Assembly: GCA_964556885.1 (NCBI GenBank)
Contig: CAZKYP010000090.1
Location: forward strand, 1-13,443
From: CAZKYP01 sp964556885
GTDB lineage: Bacteria; Planctomycetota; Phycisphaerae; Sedimentisphaerales; Anaerobacaceae
Length of the DNA stretch: 13,443 nucleotides
Reading direction: 5' to 3'
This document shows, in pieces, positions 1-7,700 of this stretch. The notes beneath the pieces are model-generated. The model saw nothing but the letters and a program-made list of their open reading frames with translations. It was not told the DNA's origin and ran no database searches. Made by a program: the position numbers and the translations under genes. Positions within the stretch are counted from its first letter, which is position 1, and each line of letters begins with the position of its first letter.

Positions 1-1
1 T

Positions 2-1792
2 CTGCTGTCGGTTGGCTTTTCGGCGATGAGTAAAACTGTGATGGCTCTGACACCCAAGAGCGTTGAGCAGCTTAGTGCGACCGAACGTGCCGAGTATGAT
101 CTATCGGTCGAGCGGGATAAGCTGGAGGCAGCGGATTATACAAGCCTGAGCAACATCGAGAAGGAAAGACTTACACAACTGCGTCTGCAAAATCCCAAAA
201 AGATATTTTCGCATATCAACCAGAATACTTTGATGTTTACCGTCTGTGCCATCGTTTTGATATACGCCGTGGCGGGGGGGCTGGAGGCGGCGTTTTTAAG
301 CGATATGATTCAGGGGATTTTTATCATTTTGCTTTCTGTGATTTTACTGCCGTTTGCCTTTATTAAAATCAATAAAATATACGGCGGCAGCGGCGTGATA
401 GGGGCGTTCCAGACAATTCACCACAGGCTGCCGGAATCGTTCTTCGAGATTTTCGGCTCACCGACCACGATAGATTTTACATGGTATTATATCCTTACGA
501 TTATGTTAATGGTGACAATAAATGTGGCCGTTGGAGCAAACCAGTTATCTTCGACCGGCTCTGCCAAGGACGAATACACAGCCAGGTTCGGTTTTACCGC
601 GGGACTTTATCTCAAACGAATCTGCACGATATTTTGGGGTCTTTTTGCCCTGACTGCGGCGGTCCTGTACGCCGATACCGTCAGTGACTCAGACATGATG
701 TGGGGTTATGCGACTCTTGATTTGCTCGGACCGCTGAAACTTGGATTGATTGGTTTGATGATAGCGTGCCTCATGGCAGCGTTGATGAGCACCGCAGACT
801 GCCTGATGATTACCAGCTCGGCGCTTTTAACGCATAATCTGTACAGAATAGTGATTCCGAACAGGGCGGAAAAGCATTATGTGTCGGTCGGCCGGATTAT
901 GGGGGCCGGTGTTGTAATCGGCGGGGCGTGGATAGCGGTCCAGTTCGAGAGCATCCTGAGCCAGTTGAAGCTGACGTGGGAAATCGGCGTTATCTTTGCG
1001 GCCTCTTTCTGGATGGGGATACTCTGGCGAAAGAGCAACAGCAAGGCGGCGTGGGCTTCCATCCTGGTGACATTGATGCTGTTCTTTTTACTGCCGCTGT
1101 TGGTTCCCATTATTTCACCGAGCCTTCGGACCAACGAGTATTTGACCAAGCTGACCAGCCCCGAGCCGCTCGAACGTACGTATACGGCCCATGAAATTGA
1201 CGTGGAAAAGAGAAACGATGAGATTGCCAAATGGGACAAGCTTAACGCCGCAGGGCGGATGGTGGCCCCTCGCCCGGTTTCGATTGAGGTCGGGCAGAAA
1301 TTTACAAAAACTTATCAGCTTCCGCCGAGAAGCATTTTCTGGACGCAGAATGTCAGGCCGAATGAGGACGGTACGCTGGTAGGCCAGGGCCAGTTGAATA
1401 TTATGCTCGTTTTGATTGACAGGATGGGCTGGGACCTGTCGAAGAATCCTCATGCTTTGAATGAAACGGTTCGGGCGCTGCTTCGTGTCGTGACGCCGTT
1501 TTTGATTTTGATATTGTTGGGATACCTGACTAAAGCGGATGACGAAAAAGTACTGGACAAATTTTATGCCAAGATGAAAACGCCGGTTATTGTAGACCGC
1601 CAAAAGGACTCGCGGGAGCTGGAATTGTCTTACGCCGACCCGCACAGGTTCGATCACCTTAAAGTGTTCCCACGAACGAGTTGGGAATTCTGCAAGTGGG
1701 ACAAGACCGACACCGTGGGCTTCAGCATTGCCATGCTCGTGGCGTTCGGAATCATCGGAATGCTCGTCCTGATAGTCTGGATCGGCAGTTAA
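2..1792 (+). CDS. Sodium:solute symporter family transporter, C-terminal part (5' end outside window)
   Basis: The reading frame is open to the left edge. The ATG at 26 is probably internal, because a family member should have about three more membrane helices before this point. Numbering from that ATG, hydrophobic segments lie near residues 67-87, 92-115, 149-170, 193-215, 235-270, 287-306, 316-335, 342-363, 478-500 and 563-586. The segment around residues 250-270 (AALMSTADCLMITSS) matches the helix of the solute:sodium symporter (SSS, LeuT-fold) family that carries the Ser/Thr ligands of the Na2 sodium site. The GGLEAAFLSDMIQG stretch near residue 83 is also typical of the family. These are inner-membrane proteins that couple sodium entry to uptake of a sugar, amino acid, carboxylate or similar solute; the substrate cannot be read here. 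Two long hydrophilic stretches are unusual: residues 1-60, and about 110 residues between 365 and 477. Family assignment is confident. Confidence 0.88.
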   Translation: MLSVGFSAMSKTVMALTPKSVEQLSATERAEYDLSVERDKLEAADYTSLSNIEKERLTQLRLQNPKKIFSHINQNTLMFTVCAIVLIYAVAGGLEAAFLSDMIQGIFIILLSVILLPFAFIKINKIYGGSGVIGAFQTIHHRLPESFFEIFGSPTTIDFTWYYILTIMLMVTINVAVGANQLSSTGSAKDEYTARFGFTAGLYLKRICTIFWGLFALTAAVLYADTVSDSDMMWGYATLDLLGPLKLGLIGLMIACLMAALMSTADCLMITSSALLTHNLYRIVIPNRAEKHYVSVGRIMGAGVVIGGAWIAVQFESILSQLKLTWEIGVIFAASFWMGILWRKSNSKAAWASILVTLMLFFLLPLLVPIISPSLRTNEYLTKLTSPEPLERTYTAHEIDVEKRNDEIAKWDKLNAAGRMVAPRPVSIEVGQKFTKTYQLPPRSIFWTQNVRPNEDGTLVGQGQLNIMLVLIDRMGWDLSKNPHALNETVRALLRVVTPFLILILLGYLTKADDEKVLDKFYAKMKTPVIVDRQKDSRELELSYADPHRFDHLKVFPRTSWEFCKWDKTDTVGFSIAMLVAFGIIGMLVLIVWIGS

Positions 1793-1816
1793 TTACATAA
1801 AATCAAGGTCAGAATC

Positions 1817-1836
1817 ACGGTTAGTATGACCGTTTT
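1817..1836 (+). terminator. Weak hairpin plus T-run after the symporter gene
   Basis: A perfect 5-bp inverted repeat, ACGGT (1817-1821) and ACCGT (1829-1833), encloses a 7-nt loop and runs directly into TTTT. It begins 25 nt after the symporter stop codon, where an intrinsic terminator is expected. The stem is short and the T-run has only four bases, so it may be weak or a chance structure. Confidence 0.35.
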
Positions 1837-1899
1837 CATATTCTTATACAACTTAAGTATCGATAGACACACTTTTGATGTTGTTTTTTGTAAATGGTG

Positions 1900-1928
1900 C
1901 TGACAATCTGCCAATTTTCAGGTATTCT
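1900..1928 (+). promoter_or_regulatory. Possible sigma-70 type promoter for the UvrD-like helicase
   Basis: CTGACA (1900-1905, five of six -35 consensus bases) is followed after exactly 17 bp by TATTCT (1923-1928, four of six -10 bases). A TATACT hexamer at 1929-1934 is a closer -10 match, but no good -35 lies at the right distance from it. The site sits in the 186-bp gap before the helicase gene and would give a leader of about 45 nt. Moderate match only. Confidence 0.35.
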
Positions 1929-1960
1929 TATACTTTCCGGTGTATCCACATGATGCAAAA

Positions 1961-1972
1961 AGGAGCAGGTGA
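1961..1972 (+). promoter_or_regulatory. Ribosome-binding site of the UvrD-like helicase
   Basis: Two Shine-Dalgarno-like stretches precede the ATG at 1979. AGGAG at 1961-1965 is 13 nt away, which is long. AGGTGA at 1967-1972 is 6 nt away, which is favourable. Together they support the ATG at 1979 as the start. Confidence 0.55.
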
Positions 1973-1978
1973 AATAAG

Positions 1979-4009
1979 ATGGCAAGAAAGTTCAAATTAC
2001 AGGCACGGACGGCGGCGGACGGGATTGATTTTTCCTCGGAGCTGAATGAGGAGCAGTTGGCAGTGGCCACCGCCCCCGGCGGGCCTATGCTGGTTGTAGC
2101 GGGCGCCGGCAGCGGCAAAACGCGGGCTCTGACGTATCGACTTGCCTGGCTCGTTAACCGGGGAGTGGACCCGTCGCGGATAATGCTGGTTACATTTACG
2201 AACCGGGCCGCACGCGAGATGCTCAGCCGCGTCGAGGTCCTGGTCCGGCAGAAAACAAAGGATATCTGGGGCGGAACATTCCACCACATTGCCAACAGGA
2301 TTCTTCGACAGCACGGAAAGAATCTTGGTATTTCACCGGATTTTACCATCCTCGACAGGGAGGACTCGAAAGACCTTATAGCAACGTGCGTACAGGAAGC
2401 CGGGGTGGACATTAGAAAGCGGCGATTTCCACAAAAGTCGGTCCTTTCAGCGATTTCCGGGTTCATTCAGAATACTCTCGAACCGCTGGAGACGATTATC
2501 TTCAAACGCTACCCGATGTTCATCCAGGAAATCGAAGAGATTCAGAAGGTGCTGATTCTCTATTCATCGAGAAAGATGGAAAAACAACTGCTGGATTTCG
2601 ATGACCTGCTGAGCTTCTGGTTGAGGCTTTTAGCCGATTATGACCAGGTCCGGACGTCGCTTGCCGAGCAGTTCCAGCATATTCTTGTGGATGAATATCA
2701 GGATACGAACTCGGTCCAGGGGGCGATAGTGGATATGCTCGCCTCGAAACATCGCAATATTACCGTCGTGGGCGACGATTCGCAGTCGATATACAGCTTT
2801 CGCGGCGCCAGTTTCGAAAACATAATTACCTTCAAGCAGCGATACCCAGACGCCACAGAATACAAGCTGGAGACGAACTACCGCTCGATATTTGATATTC
2901 TCGCACTCGCCAACGCCAGTATAGAGCACAACAGCCGCAGGCTCCCCAAGACGTTACGGGCAAAGAGACCATCCGGCCTAAAGCCCGCGGTCGTTCCCGT
3001 CCAGGACCATTATGTCCAGGCCCGGTTTATCGCGGAATATGTGCTCCATCTGTTAGATGAGGGACGGACATTGAACGATATCGCGGTCCTGTACCGCAGC
3101 CACTGGCACAGCCTTGAGATTCAATTGGAGTTTCAGCGGCGGAATATCCCGTTTCAGATTCGAGGGGGCTTGCGCTTCTTCGAGCAGGCACACATGAAGG
3201 ATGTGATTTGTTATATGCGGGTGATCCAGAATCCTCACGATGAGTTGGCCTGGCTCAGGTTGCTGAAAATGCTGCCGAGAATCGGCAATGCTTTCTCGCA
3301 AAAGATGTGGCATCATATCGGCCAGACGGATAACGTTTTGGCTCTGGCTTCTGATTCGGATACGGTTAATCTTCTTCCGGCCGGTGCACGGTCTTTTTAC
3401 GTCGATTTTATAGGACTTATCAGAGAGCTGGCGCAATTGAATTCCCCGGCAGAAATTATCGATACGGTGATGGACCGCTATTACGACGATTATCTCGTTT
3501 CGCGTTACGACGGGGCCGAGCTTCGCAGACAGGACATCAGGGCGCTGGCCAATTTTGCCGCCCAGTATAATACTGTCGAAGCTTTTTTGGCCGATATCGC
3601 ATTGGCGGGCGACTTTTCTGGTGAAACGGTGGTTGCCGGTCCGGATGAGCAGGAATTTGTTATATTGAGCACAGTTCATCAGGCCAAAGGGCTGGAGTGG
3701 CCGATTGTTTTCATTCCCTGGATGGCGGATGGTAGATTTCCGACGGACCTGGCGATAAATACCCAGGATGATTTGGAGGAAGAGCGGCGGGTCTTCCACG
3801 TTGCTGTCACAAGGGCAAAGGATGAGCTGTACATGGTTGTTCCACAGGTTTATCGAAATCGGGCCCGGAGTCTGGTTATGATGAAGCTGAGCCGCTTCCT
3901 TGTGGAAATCGAACAGGATTTAGTCGAAAATCTGGAGCTTGAAGAGGGCCTGCCGCATTTAATAGGTGGTCAGAAACAGCAGGTTCTGCCGGAACCGGAA
4001 CATATTTGA
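1979..4009 (+). CDS. UvrD/PcrA-type ATP-dependent DNA helicase (superfamily 1A)
   Basis: The 676-residue protein has all main SF1 helicase motifs in order: the Q motif around LNEEQ (22-26), Walker A AGAGSGKT (41-48), the Walker B/motif II DEYQDT (238-243), motif III VGDDSQSIYSFRGA (264-277), motif IV LETNYRS (297-303), motif V STVHQAKGLEW (564-574) and motif VI VAVTRAKDE (608-616). Family members are 3'-5' translocases that unwind DNA in excision and mismatch repair, displace RecA and remove stalled RNA polymerase. All catalytic residues I can check are present, so it should be active. About 60 residues follow motif VI, with no sign of the C-terminal Tudor-like domain by which typical UvrD/PcrA binds RNA polymerase; E. 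coli UvrD is about 720 residues. It is preceded by its own possible promoter, so it is probably not in an operon with the symporter. Whether it is the main UvrD/PcrA or a paralogue cannot be settled here, so no symbol is given. Confidence 0.95.
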   Translation: MARKFKLQARTAADGIDFSSELNEEQLAVATAPGGPMLVVAGAGSGKTRALTYRLAWLVNRGVDPSRIMLVTFTNRAAREMLSRVEVLVRQKTKDIWGGTFHHIANRILRQHGKNLGISPDFTILDREDSKDLIATCVQEAGVDIRKRRFPQKSVLSAISGFIQNTLEPLETIIFKRYPMFIQEIEEIQKVLILYSSRKMEKQLLDFDDLLSFWLRLLADYDQVRTSLAEQFQHILVDEYQDTNSVQGAIVDMLASKHRNITVVGDDSQSIYSFRGASFENIITFKQRYPDATEYKLETNYRSIFDILALANASIEHNSRRLPKTLRAKRPSGLKPAVVPVQDHYVQARFIAEYVLHLLDEGRTLNDIAVLYRSHWHSLEIQLEFQRRNIPFQIRGGLRFFEQAHMKDVICYMRVIQNPHDELAWLRLLKMLPRIGNAFSQKMWHHIGQTDNVLALASDSDTVNLLPAGARSFYVDFIGLIRELAQLNSPAEIIDTVMDRYYDDYLVSRYDGAELRRQDIRALANFAAQYNTVEAFLADIALAGDFSGETVVAGPDEQEFVILSTVHQAKGLEWPIVFIPWMADGRFPTDLAINTQDDLEEERRVFHVAVTRAKDELYMVVPQVYRNRARSLVMMKLSRFLVEIEQDLVENLELEEGLPHLIGGQKQQVLPEPEHI

Positions 4010-4030
4010 TTGGTTGTTATTACAGTATTC

Positions 4031-4456
4031 TTAAATAGCGCGGCCGTACCGGGCGCAAACTGAATAATCTTTGACAGTTGACATTGTAGTATCTGGGCAG
4101 TTGTCTGGGTATAAATAGACACTGATGCTGACGTCCTCTCCTAATTGTGTGAAACGTTCGAGATTATCGGCCTGAATGAATCCCTGGGATTCGAGTTTTT
4201 CGGCAGATTTAAGCCAGTTCGTACCTACTTTAATACCGAAAAATCCGTATGTATTACCCAAAATTACTGCACTGCTGAAAACATAATTGTTTTGTGAGTC
4301 AAACAGGAAAATACAATTATCAATCTCCAGAGAATTTTCAGGTTCCGATAATTTAAGGTCGAGCAATTGGCAAACGTCACCATAGGGAGTTTCGAGAATA
4401 TTTACGAATTTTTCAAGGTGATGGGTATCATCAGGCTGGAGGCACTTTGAAACCAT
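4031..4456 (-). CDS. Protein of unknown function, 141 residues
   Basis: I do not recognise this family. The predicted protein is soluble and mildly acidic, with no signal peptide, membrane helix or known motif that I can see. Its middle (about residues 45-75) is rich in beta-forming and aromatic residues and contains the stretch IFLFDSQNNYVFSSAVILG. The part around residues 70-90 looks helical, followed by another beta-like stretch (SISVYLYPD), so a small alpha/beta fold is plausible. It is convergent with the helicase gene (21 nt between stops) and divergent from the giant coiled-coil gene. An upstream near-consensus promoter, an AAGGA ribosome-binding site (complement of 4468-4472, 11 nt from the ATG) and ordinary codon use support a real gene. 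Its promoter shares a 15-base element with that of the coiled-coil gene, which hints at a common role or regulator. Confidence 0.75.
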   Translation of the reverse strand: MVSKCLQPDDTHHLEKFVNILETPYGDVCQLLDLKLSEPENSLEIDNCIFLFDSQNNYVFSSAVILGNTYGFFGIKVGTNWLKSAEKLESQGFIQADNLERFTQLGEDVSISVYLYPDNCPDTTMSTVKDYSVCARYGRAI

Positions 4457-4467
4457 TTTTGTTTTTA

Positions 4468-4472
4468 TCCTT
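4468..4472 (-). promoter_or_regulatory. Ribosome-binding site of the 141-residue unknown gene
   Basis: On the minus strand AAGGA lies 11 nt before the ATG at 4456-4454. The spacing is slightly long, but no better site is present and the next in-frame start would remove a large part of the protein. Confidence 0.45.
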
Positions 4473-4516
4473 ATTTGGTATTGATATTCCTCGTGATTTT
4501 TTTTACAGATGAATAG

Positions 4517-4545
4517 ATTGTAGAAAATTTACCTAAGTTGTCAAG
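4517..4545 (-). promoter_or_regulatory. Near-consensus promoter driving the 141-residue unknown gene
   Basis: Read on the minus strand, TTGACA (complement of 4539-4544) is a perfect -35 hexamer. After 16 bp it is followed by TACAAT (complement of 4517-4522), which matches five of six -10 bases. Transcription would start near 4510 and give a leader of about 54 nt. The -35 hexamer is part of a 15-base element, CTTGACAACTTAGGT, that recurs in inverted orientation in the promoter of the divergent coiled-coil gene. Confidence 0.7.
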
Positions 4546-4630
4546 GGGGTTGATAGATAGCGAATTTGAAAAAAACTTGTTCATATTTTAAGCATACTAC
4601 CTGGAAGTTAATATTCTTGACAAATTAGGT
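4531..4630. repeat. Inverted 15-bp elements shared by two divergent promoters
   Basis: The plus strand at 4616-4630 reads CTTGACAAATTAGGT, and the minus strand over 4545-4531 reads CTTGACAACTTAGGT, so 14 of 15 bases agree. Six of these are the -35 hexamer; of the nine bases outside it, eight also match. The arms are separated by 70 bp. Their placement over both -35 regions suggests a shared regulator site or a shared extended promoter class; it could also be a relic of promoter duplication. The regulator is unknown. Confidence 0.6.
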
Positions 4631-4645
4631 TAGCAGCAGTAGAAT
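4617..4645 (+). promoter_or_regulatory. Near-consensus promoter driving the giant coiled-coil gene
   Basis: TTGACA (4617-4622), a perfect -35 hexamer, is followed after exactly 17 bp by TAGAAT (4640-4645), five of six -10 bases. Transcription would start near 4652, giving a leader of about 145 nt before the ATG at 4797. A promoter this close to consensus suggests strong or easily repressed expression of the 7.2-kb gene. Confidence 0.7.
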
Positions 4646-4651
4646 AAATAG

Positions 4652-4796
4652 CATGGAGCAGGGTCAGTACTTCATCATTTAGATACTGCTGAGCTATGGA
4701 TTTATGACAATAAGTAAATTGTTGCATGTTGATGGTTATTAGTGAGATAAACATCGCAGCCACGAGGGCATTCAAGCCCGGAAAGTAGTCAAAAAA
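4652..4796 (+). promoter_or_regulatory. Long 5' leader of the giant coiled-coil gene
   Basis: The stretch between the predicted start of transcription and the ATG has no convincing open frame. It could form a CAGTA/TACTG stem (arms starting at about 4665 and 4685) and a small hairpin GGGC-attcaa-GCCC at 4766-4779. That hairpin lies just before a poor ribosome-binding site (GGAAAG, 4780-4785, 11 nt from the ATG). A stem next to a weak site could modulate translation, but I match it to no known riboswitch class. Confidence 0.3.
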
Positions 4797-7700
4797 ATGG
4801 AAGTGTCCCAGGATGAAAAGTTCGTACCTACATGTAGTATATGCGGAGAAAAACACTGGCCGCATCATCCTTTGATTCCATGTATCAATAAGAATAAAGT
4901 GAAGGCCAAGGCAAAAGCGGACAAAAAGGCCAGGGCAAAAGCCAATGCGGAGGCTAAGGCAAAAGCGAAGGCCGAGGCTAAAGCGATGGCCAAGGCTCAG
5001 GCCGATGCCAGAGCCAGAGTACAATCTGATAAAAAGGCATATATCGATGCAATAGCCAAGGCAGAGGAAAGGCTCAGTGCCGAGTCAAAATTAAGGGCCG
5101 AAGCGGAAAAAAGAGCGGAAGCCGAAGCGAAAGGACGAGAACTCGTCAAAGCTCAGGCTATCGAAACCATCTCGACTGTAAAAGCGGAATTAACAGGTAA
5201 AATCGAGTCTTATACCACTGCTGTAAGGGATTTAGAGGAAAAATTACAGGAACAAATCGAAGAGATAGTTCAGGCACAGGAAACGGCGGAAGCTGAAAGA
5301 GCGGCCCGTCTTGAGGCCGAGGATGCGGCCCGGCAGGAATCCGAGGCGAGAGCGACGTTAAAAGAAAAATTGGCGTCTGAAACAGAAATTAAACTGCAAG
5401 CTCAGCGGCAAGCACAAGCTTTAGCCGAAGAAATTGCTGCAACTCAAAAGCGGCTCAATGCCGAGGTCGAAGAGCGTGAGAGAATCGAGAGCGACACAGC
5501 TCAGAAGATTGAGGTATTAAAAGCGGAACTAAAGGAAACAGAGGAAAAAGCAGCTTTATATGAATCCGCTGTTCAGGATGCGGAAAAAAAGCTAAAAGAG
5601 CAAATCGAGGAGAATGTGAGGGTTCAGTCAAGGATAGAATCCGAGACAGCGTCCCGTCTTGAATTTCAGGAGAAATTGCAACAGGAAGCGGAAGCAAAGA
5701 ACAGGGCAAAGGCAAAGATTCAGGAACTAACGGAGGCTGTAGCCTCTGCTGAACAAAGACTTGCGGTCGAGGCTGATGAGCGTTCAAGAATAGAAACGGA
5801 ATTGACTGATGAAATTGCTTTACTGAAGACCGAGATCGATGAACAAGCCAAATCTTATACGTCAACAGTAAGGAAATTGAAAGAGAACATCGAGATTGGG
5901 GAGCAGGAAAAGACCGAAGCCCTAAAGAATATACGAGAGCTTAAGGAAACTGTCTATGCTACTCAGGAAAAACTATTGATCGAAGAACAGGAACGGGTCA
6001 GAGTTGAGACCGAGTCTGAGGATGCAATCGCGGCGTTGAAAGAGCGGTTGAAGGAGCAGGAAGAATCGTATGCGGCCGCATTAAAAGATGCCGAGGAGAA
6101 GTTAAGGTTACAGATAGAAGAAAAGGCCAGGGCACAGGCGATAGCGGAATCACAATCTTCTTCTCGTCTCGAAATCGAGCAAAAATTCCGTCAGGAAACC
6201 GAGGCACGGATCAAGGCCCAGGAGAGGGCCGATGCAGAGGCACGTTCAAATAGTCAGGCCCAGGAAAAGGCAAAGCAATACCAGAAAGCGATAGCCAGGG
6301 CGGAAAACAGGTTAAATTCCCAGGCTCAGGAGCTTACTAAAGTCAGATCCAGAATGGAAGCTGTATCGTCAGCCCTTGTTGAGGCCCGGGACCGGACAAA
6401 ACAGCAGACCCAGGCGAGAGTCAAAGCCGAGGAAGAGATTCGCCAGCTTGCTGTATCGATAGCTTCGGTTAAAGAAAAACTTAATGCCGCCGAACAGGAA
6501 ATGATGAGAATCGAGAGTGATGCATCGAAAGAAATATCTGTGGCAAGAGCGGAAGCCGAAAAGGAGATTGAATCTTATTTGACGGATATAACGGACCTGA
6601 AAGACAGGCTTAAGGTGCAGGCCGAGGAGAGAGTCAGGACCGAGGAAAAGATTCAGGAGCTTTCTCAGGCCGCAGCGTTGGCCCGTGAAGAATTTGAAGC
6701 GGAGCAAAAGGAACGAATCAGAATAGAGACCGAATCTGCAAAGACTATCTCAGATATAAAAGAAAAGTTGGAAGAAAAGGATAAGTCGTACGCGGTTGCG
6801 ATAACACAGGCAGATAAAAGGTTGTCCGCTATAAGGATGGAGACAAAAGGTCAGATAGATTCTTATTTGGCGAATATCAAAGACCTGGAGGAAATGTTAC
6901 AGGTACAAGAGCTGGAAAAAGCCGGAGCTGAACAGAAGATTCAGGAACTTTCACGAAACATAGCCACAGTACAGGAAGAGCTTGAAGCGCAAGAAAAGGA
7001 ACGAATCCGGGTAGAGAACGAATCTGCCGAAGCAATCTCTTCGTTAAAAACCGAATTCAAACAGCAGATAGAATCATATAAGAATGCAATTAGAGAGGCG
7101 GAGGAAAAACTCAAGGTTCAAATCGAGGAGAGAGTCGGGGCTGCTGCATTGGCGAAGTCCGAGGCTGCGGCACGTATCGAGGCAGAAGATGCAGCTAAAA
7201 GAGAGACTGAGGCGAGGATTAAGGCCGAAGAAAGAGCCGGCATGGAGGCACGTTCCAGCAGCGAGGCTCAGGAAAAGGCCGGGTTTTATCGCAAAGCGAT
7301 AACCAAGGCCCAGAACAGGCTCAATATTCAGGCACAGGAACTATCGAAAGCCAGAGCTAAAATTGAGGCTATGTCACAGGCACTTCTTGAGATGCAGGAA
7401 CGGACTAAGCAGGAAACTCAGGCAAAGGTCGAAGCTGAACAAAGAATACAGGTGCTTACCGAAGCTGTAGCGATAGCGCAAGAAAAGCTAAGGGGCCAAG
7501 AGCAGGAAAAAATCAGGATCGAAAGCGAATCTGTAAAAGCGATTTCATCCGTCAAGAAAGAGCTTCAAGAGGAGATAGAATCGTATGCAACTGCTTTGAA
7601 AGACTCGGAAGAGAAGCTAAGAAATCAAATCGAAGCGAGAACAAAGGCCCAGTCATGTGCCGAGTCCGAGGCGGCGGTTGCTTTGGAATATCAGGAAAAA

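Noticed and set aside
877..1657. Minus-strand frames inside the symporter gene
   Set aside because: They overlap conserved membrane-helix codons of a well-identified gene and have no recognisable domain.
3053..3799. Minus-strand frame of 248 residues inside the UvrD-like helicase
   Set aside because: It is fully antisense to conserved helicase motifs, and its translation resembles no protein I know.
4652..4796. Known riboswitch in the leader of the coiled-coil gene
   Set aside because: A short GGGC/GCCC hairpin and a GGAAAGTAG string loosely recall known motifs, but the conserved cores of the classes I can recall (cyclic-di-GMP, glutamine, cobalamin) are absent.
4608..5024. Minus-strand frame of 138 residues overlapping the start of the coiled-coil gene
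   Set aside because: Half of it is the antisense of the Lys/Ala-rich stretch and gives Leu/Gly/Phe low-complexity sequence. The rest covers the predicted rightward promoter. No ribosome-binding site stands out.
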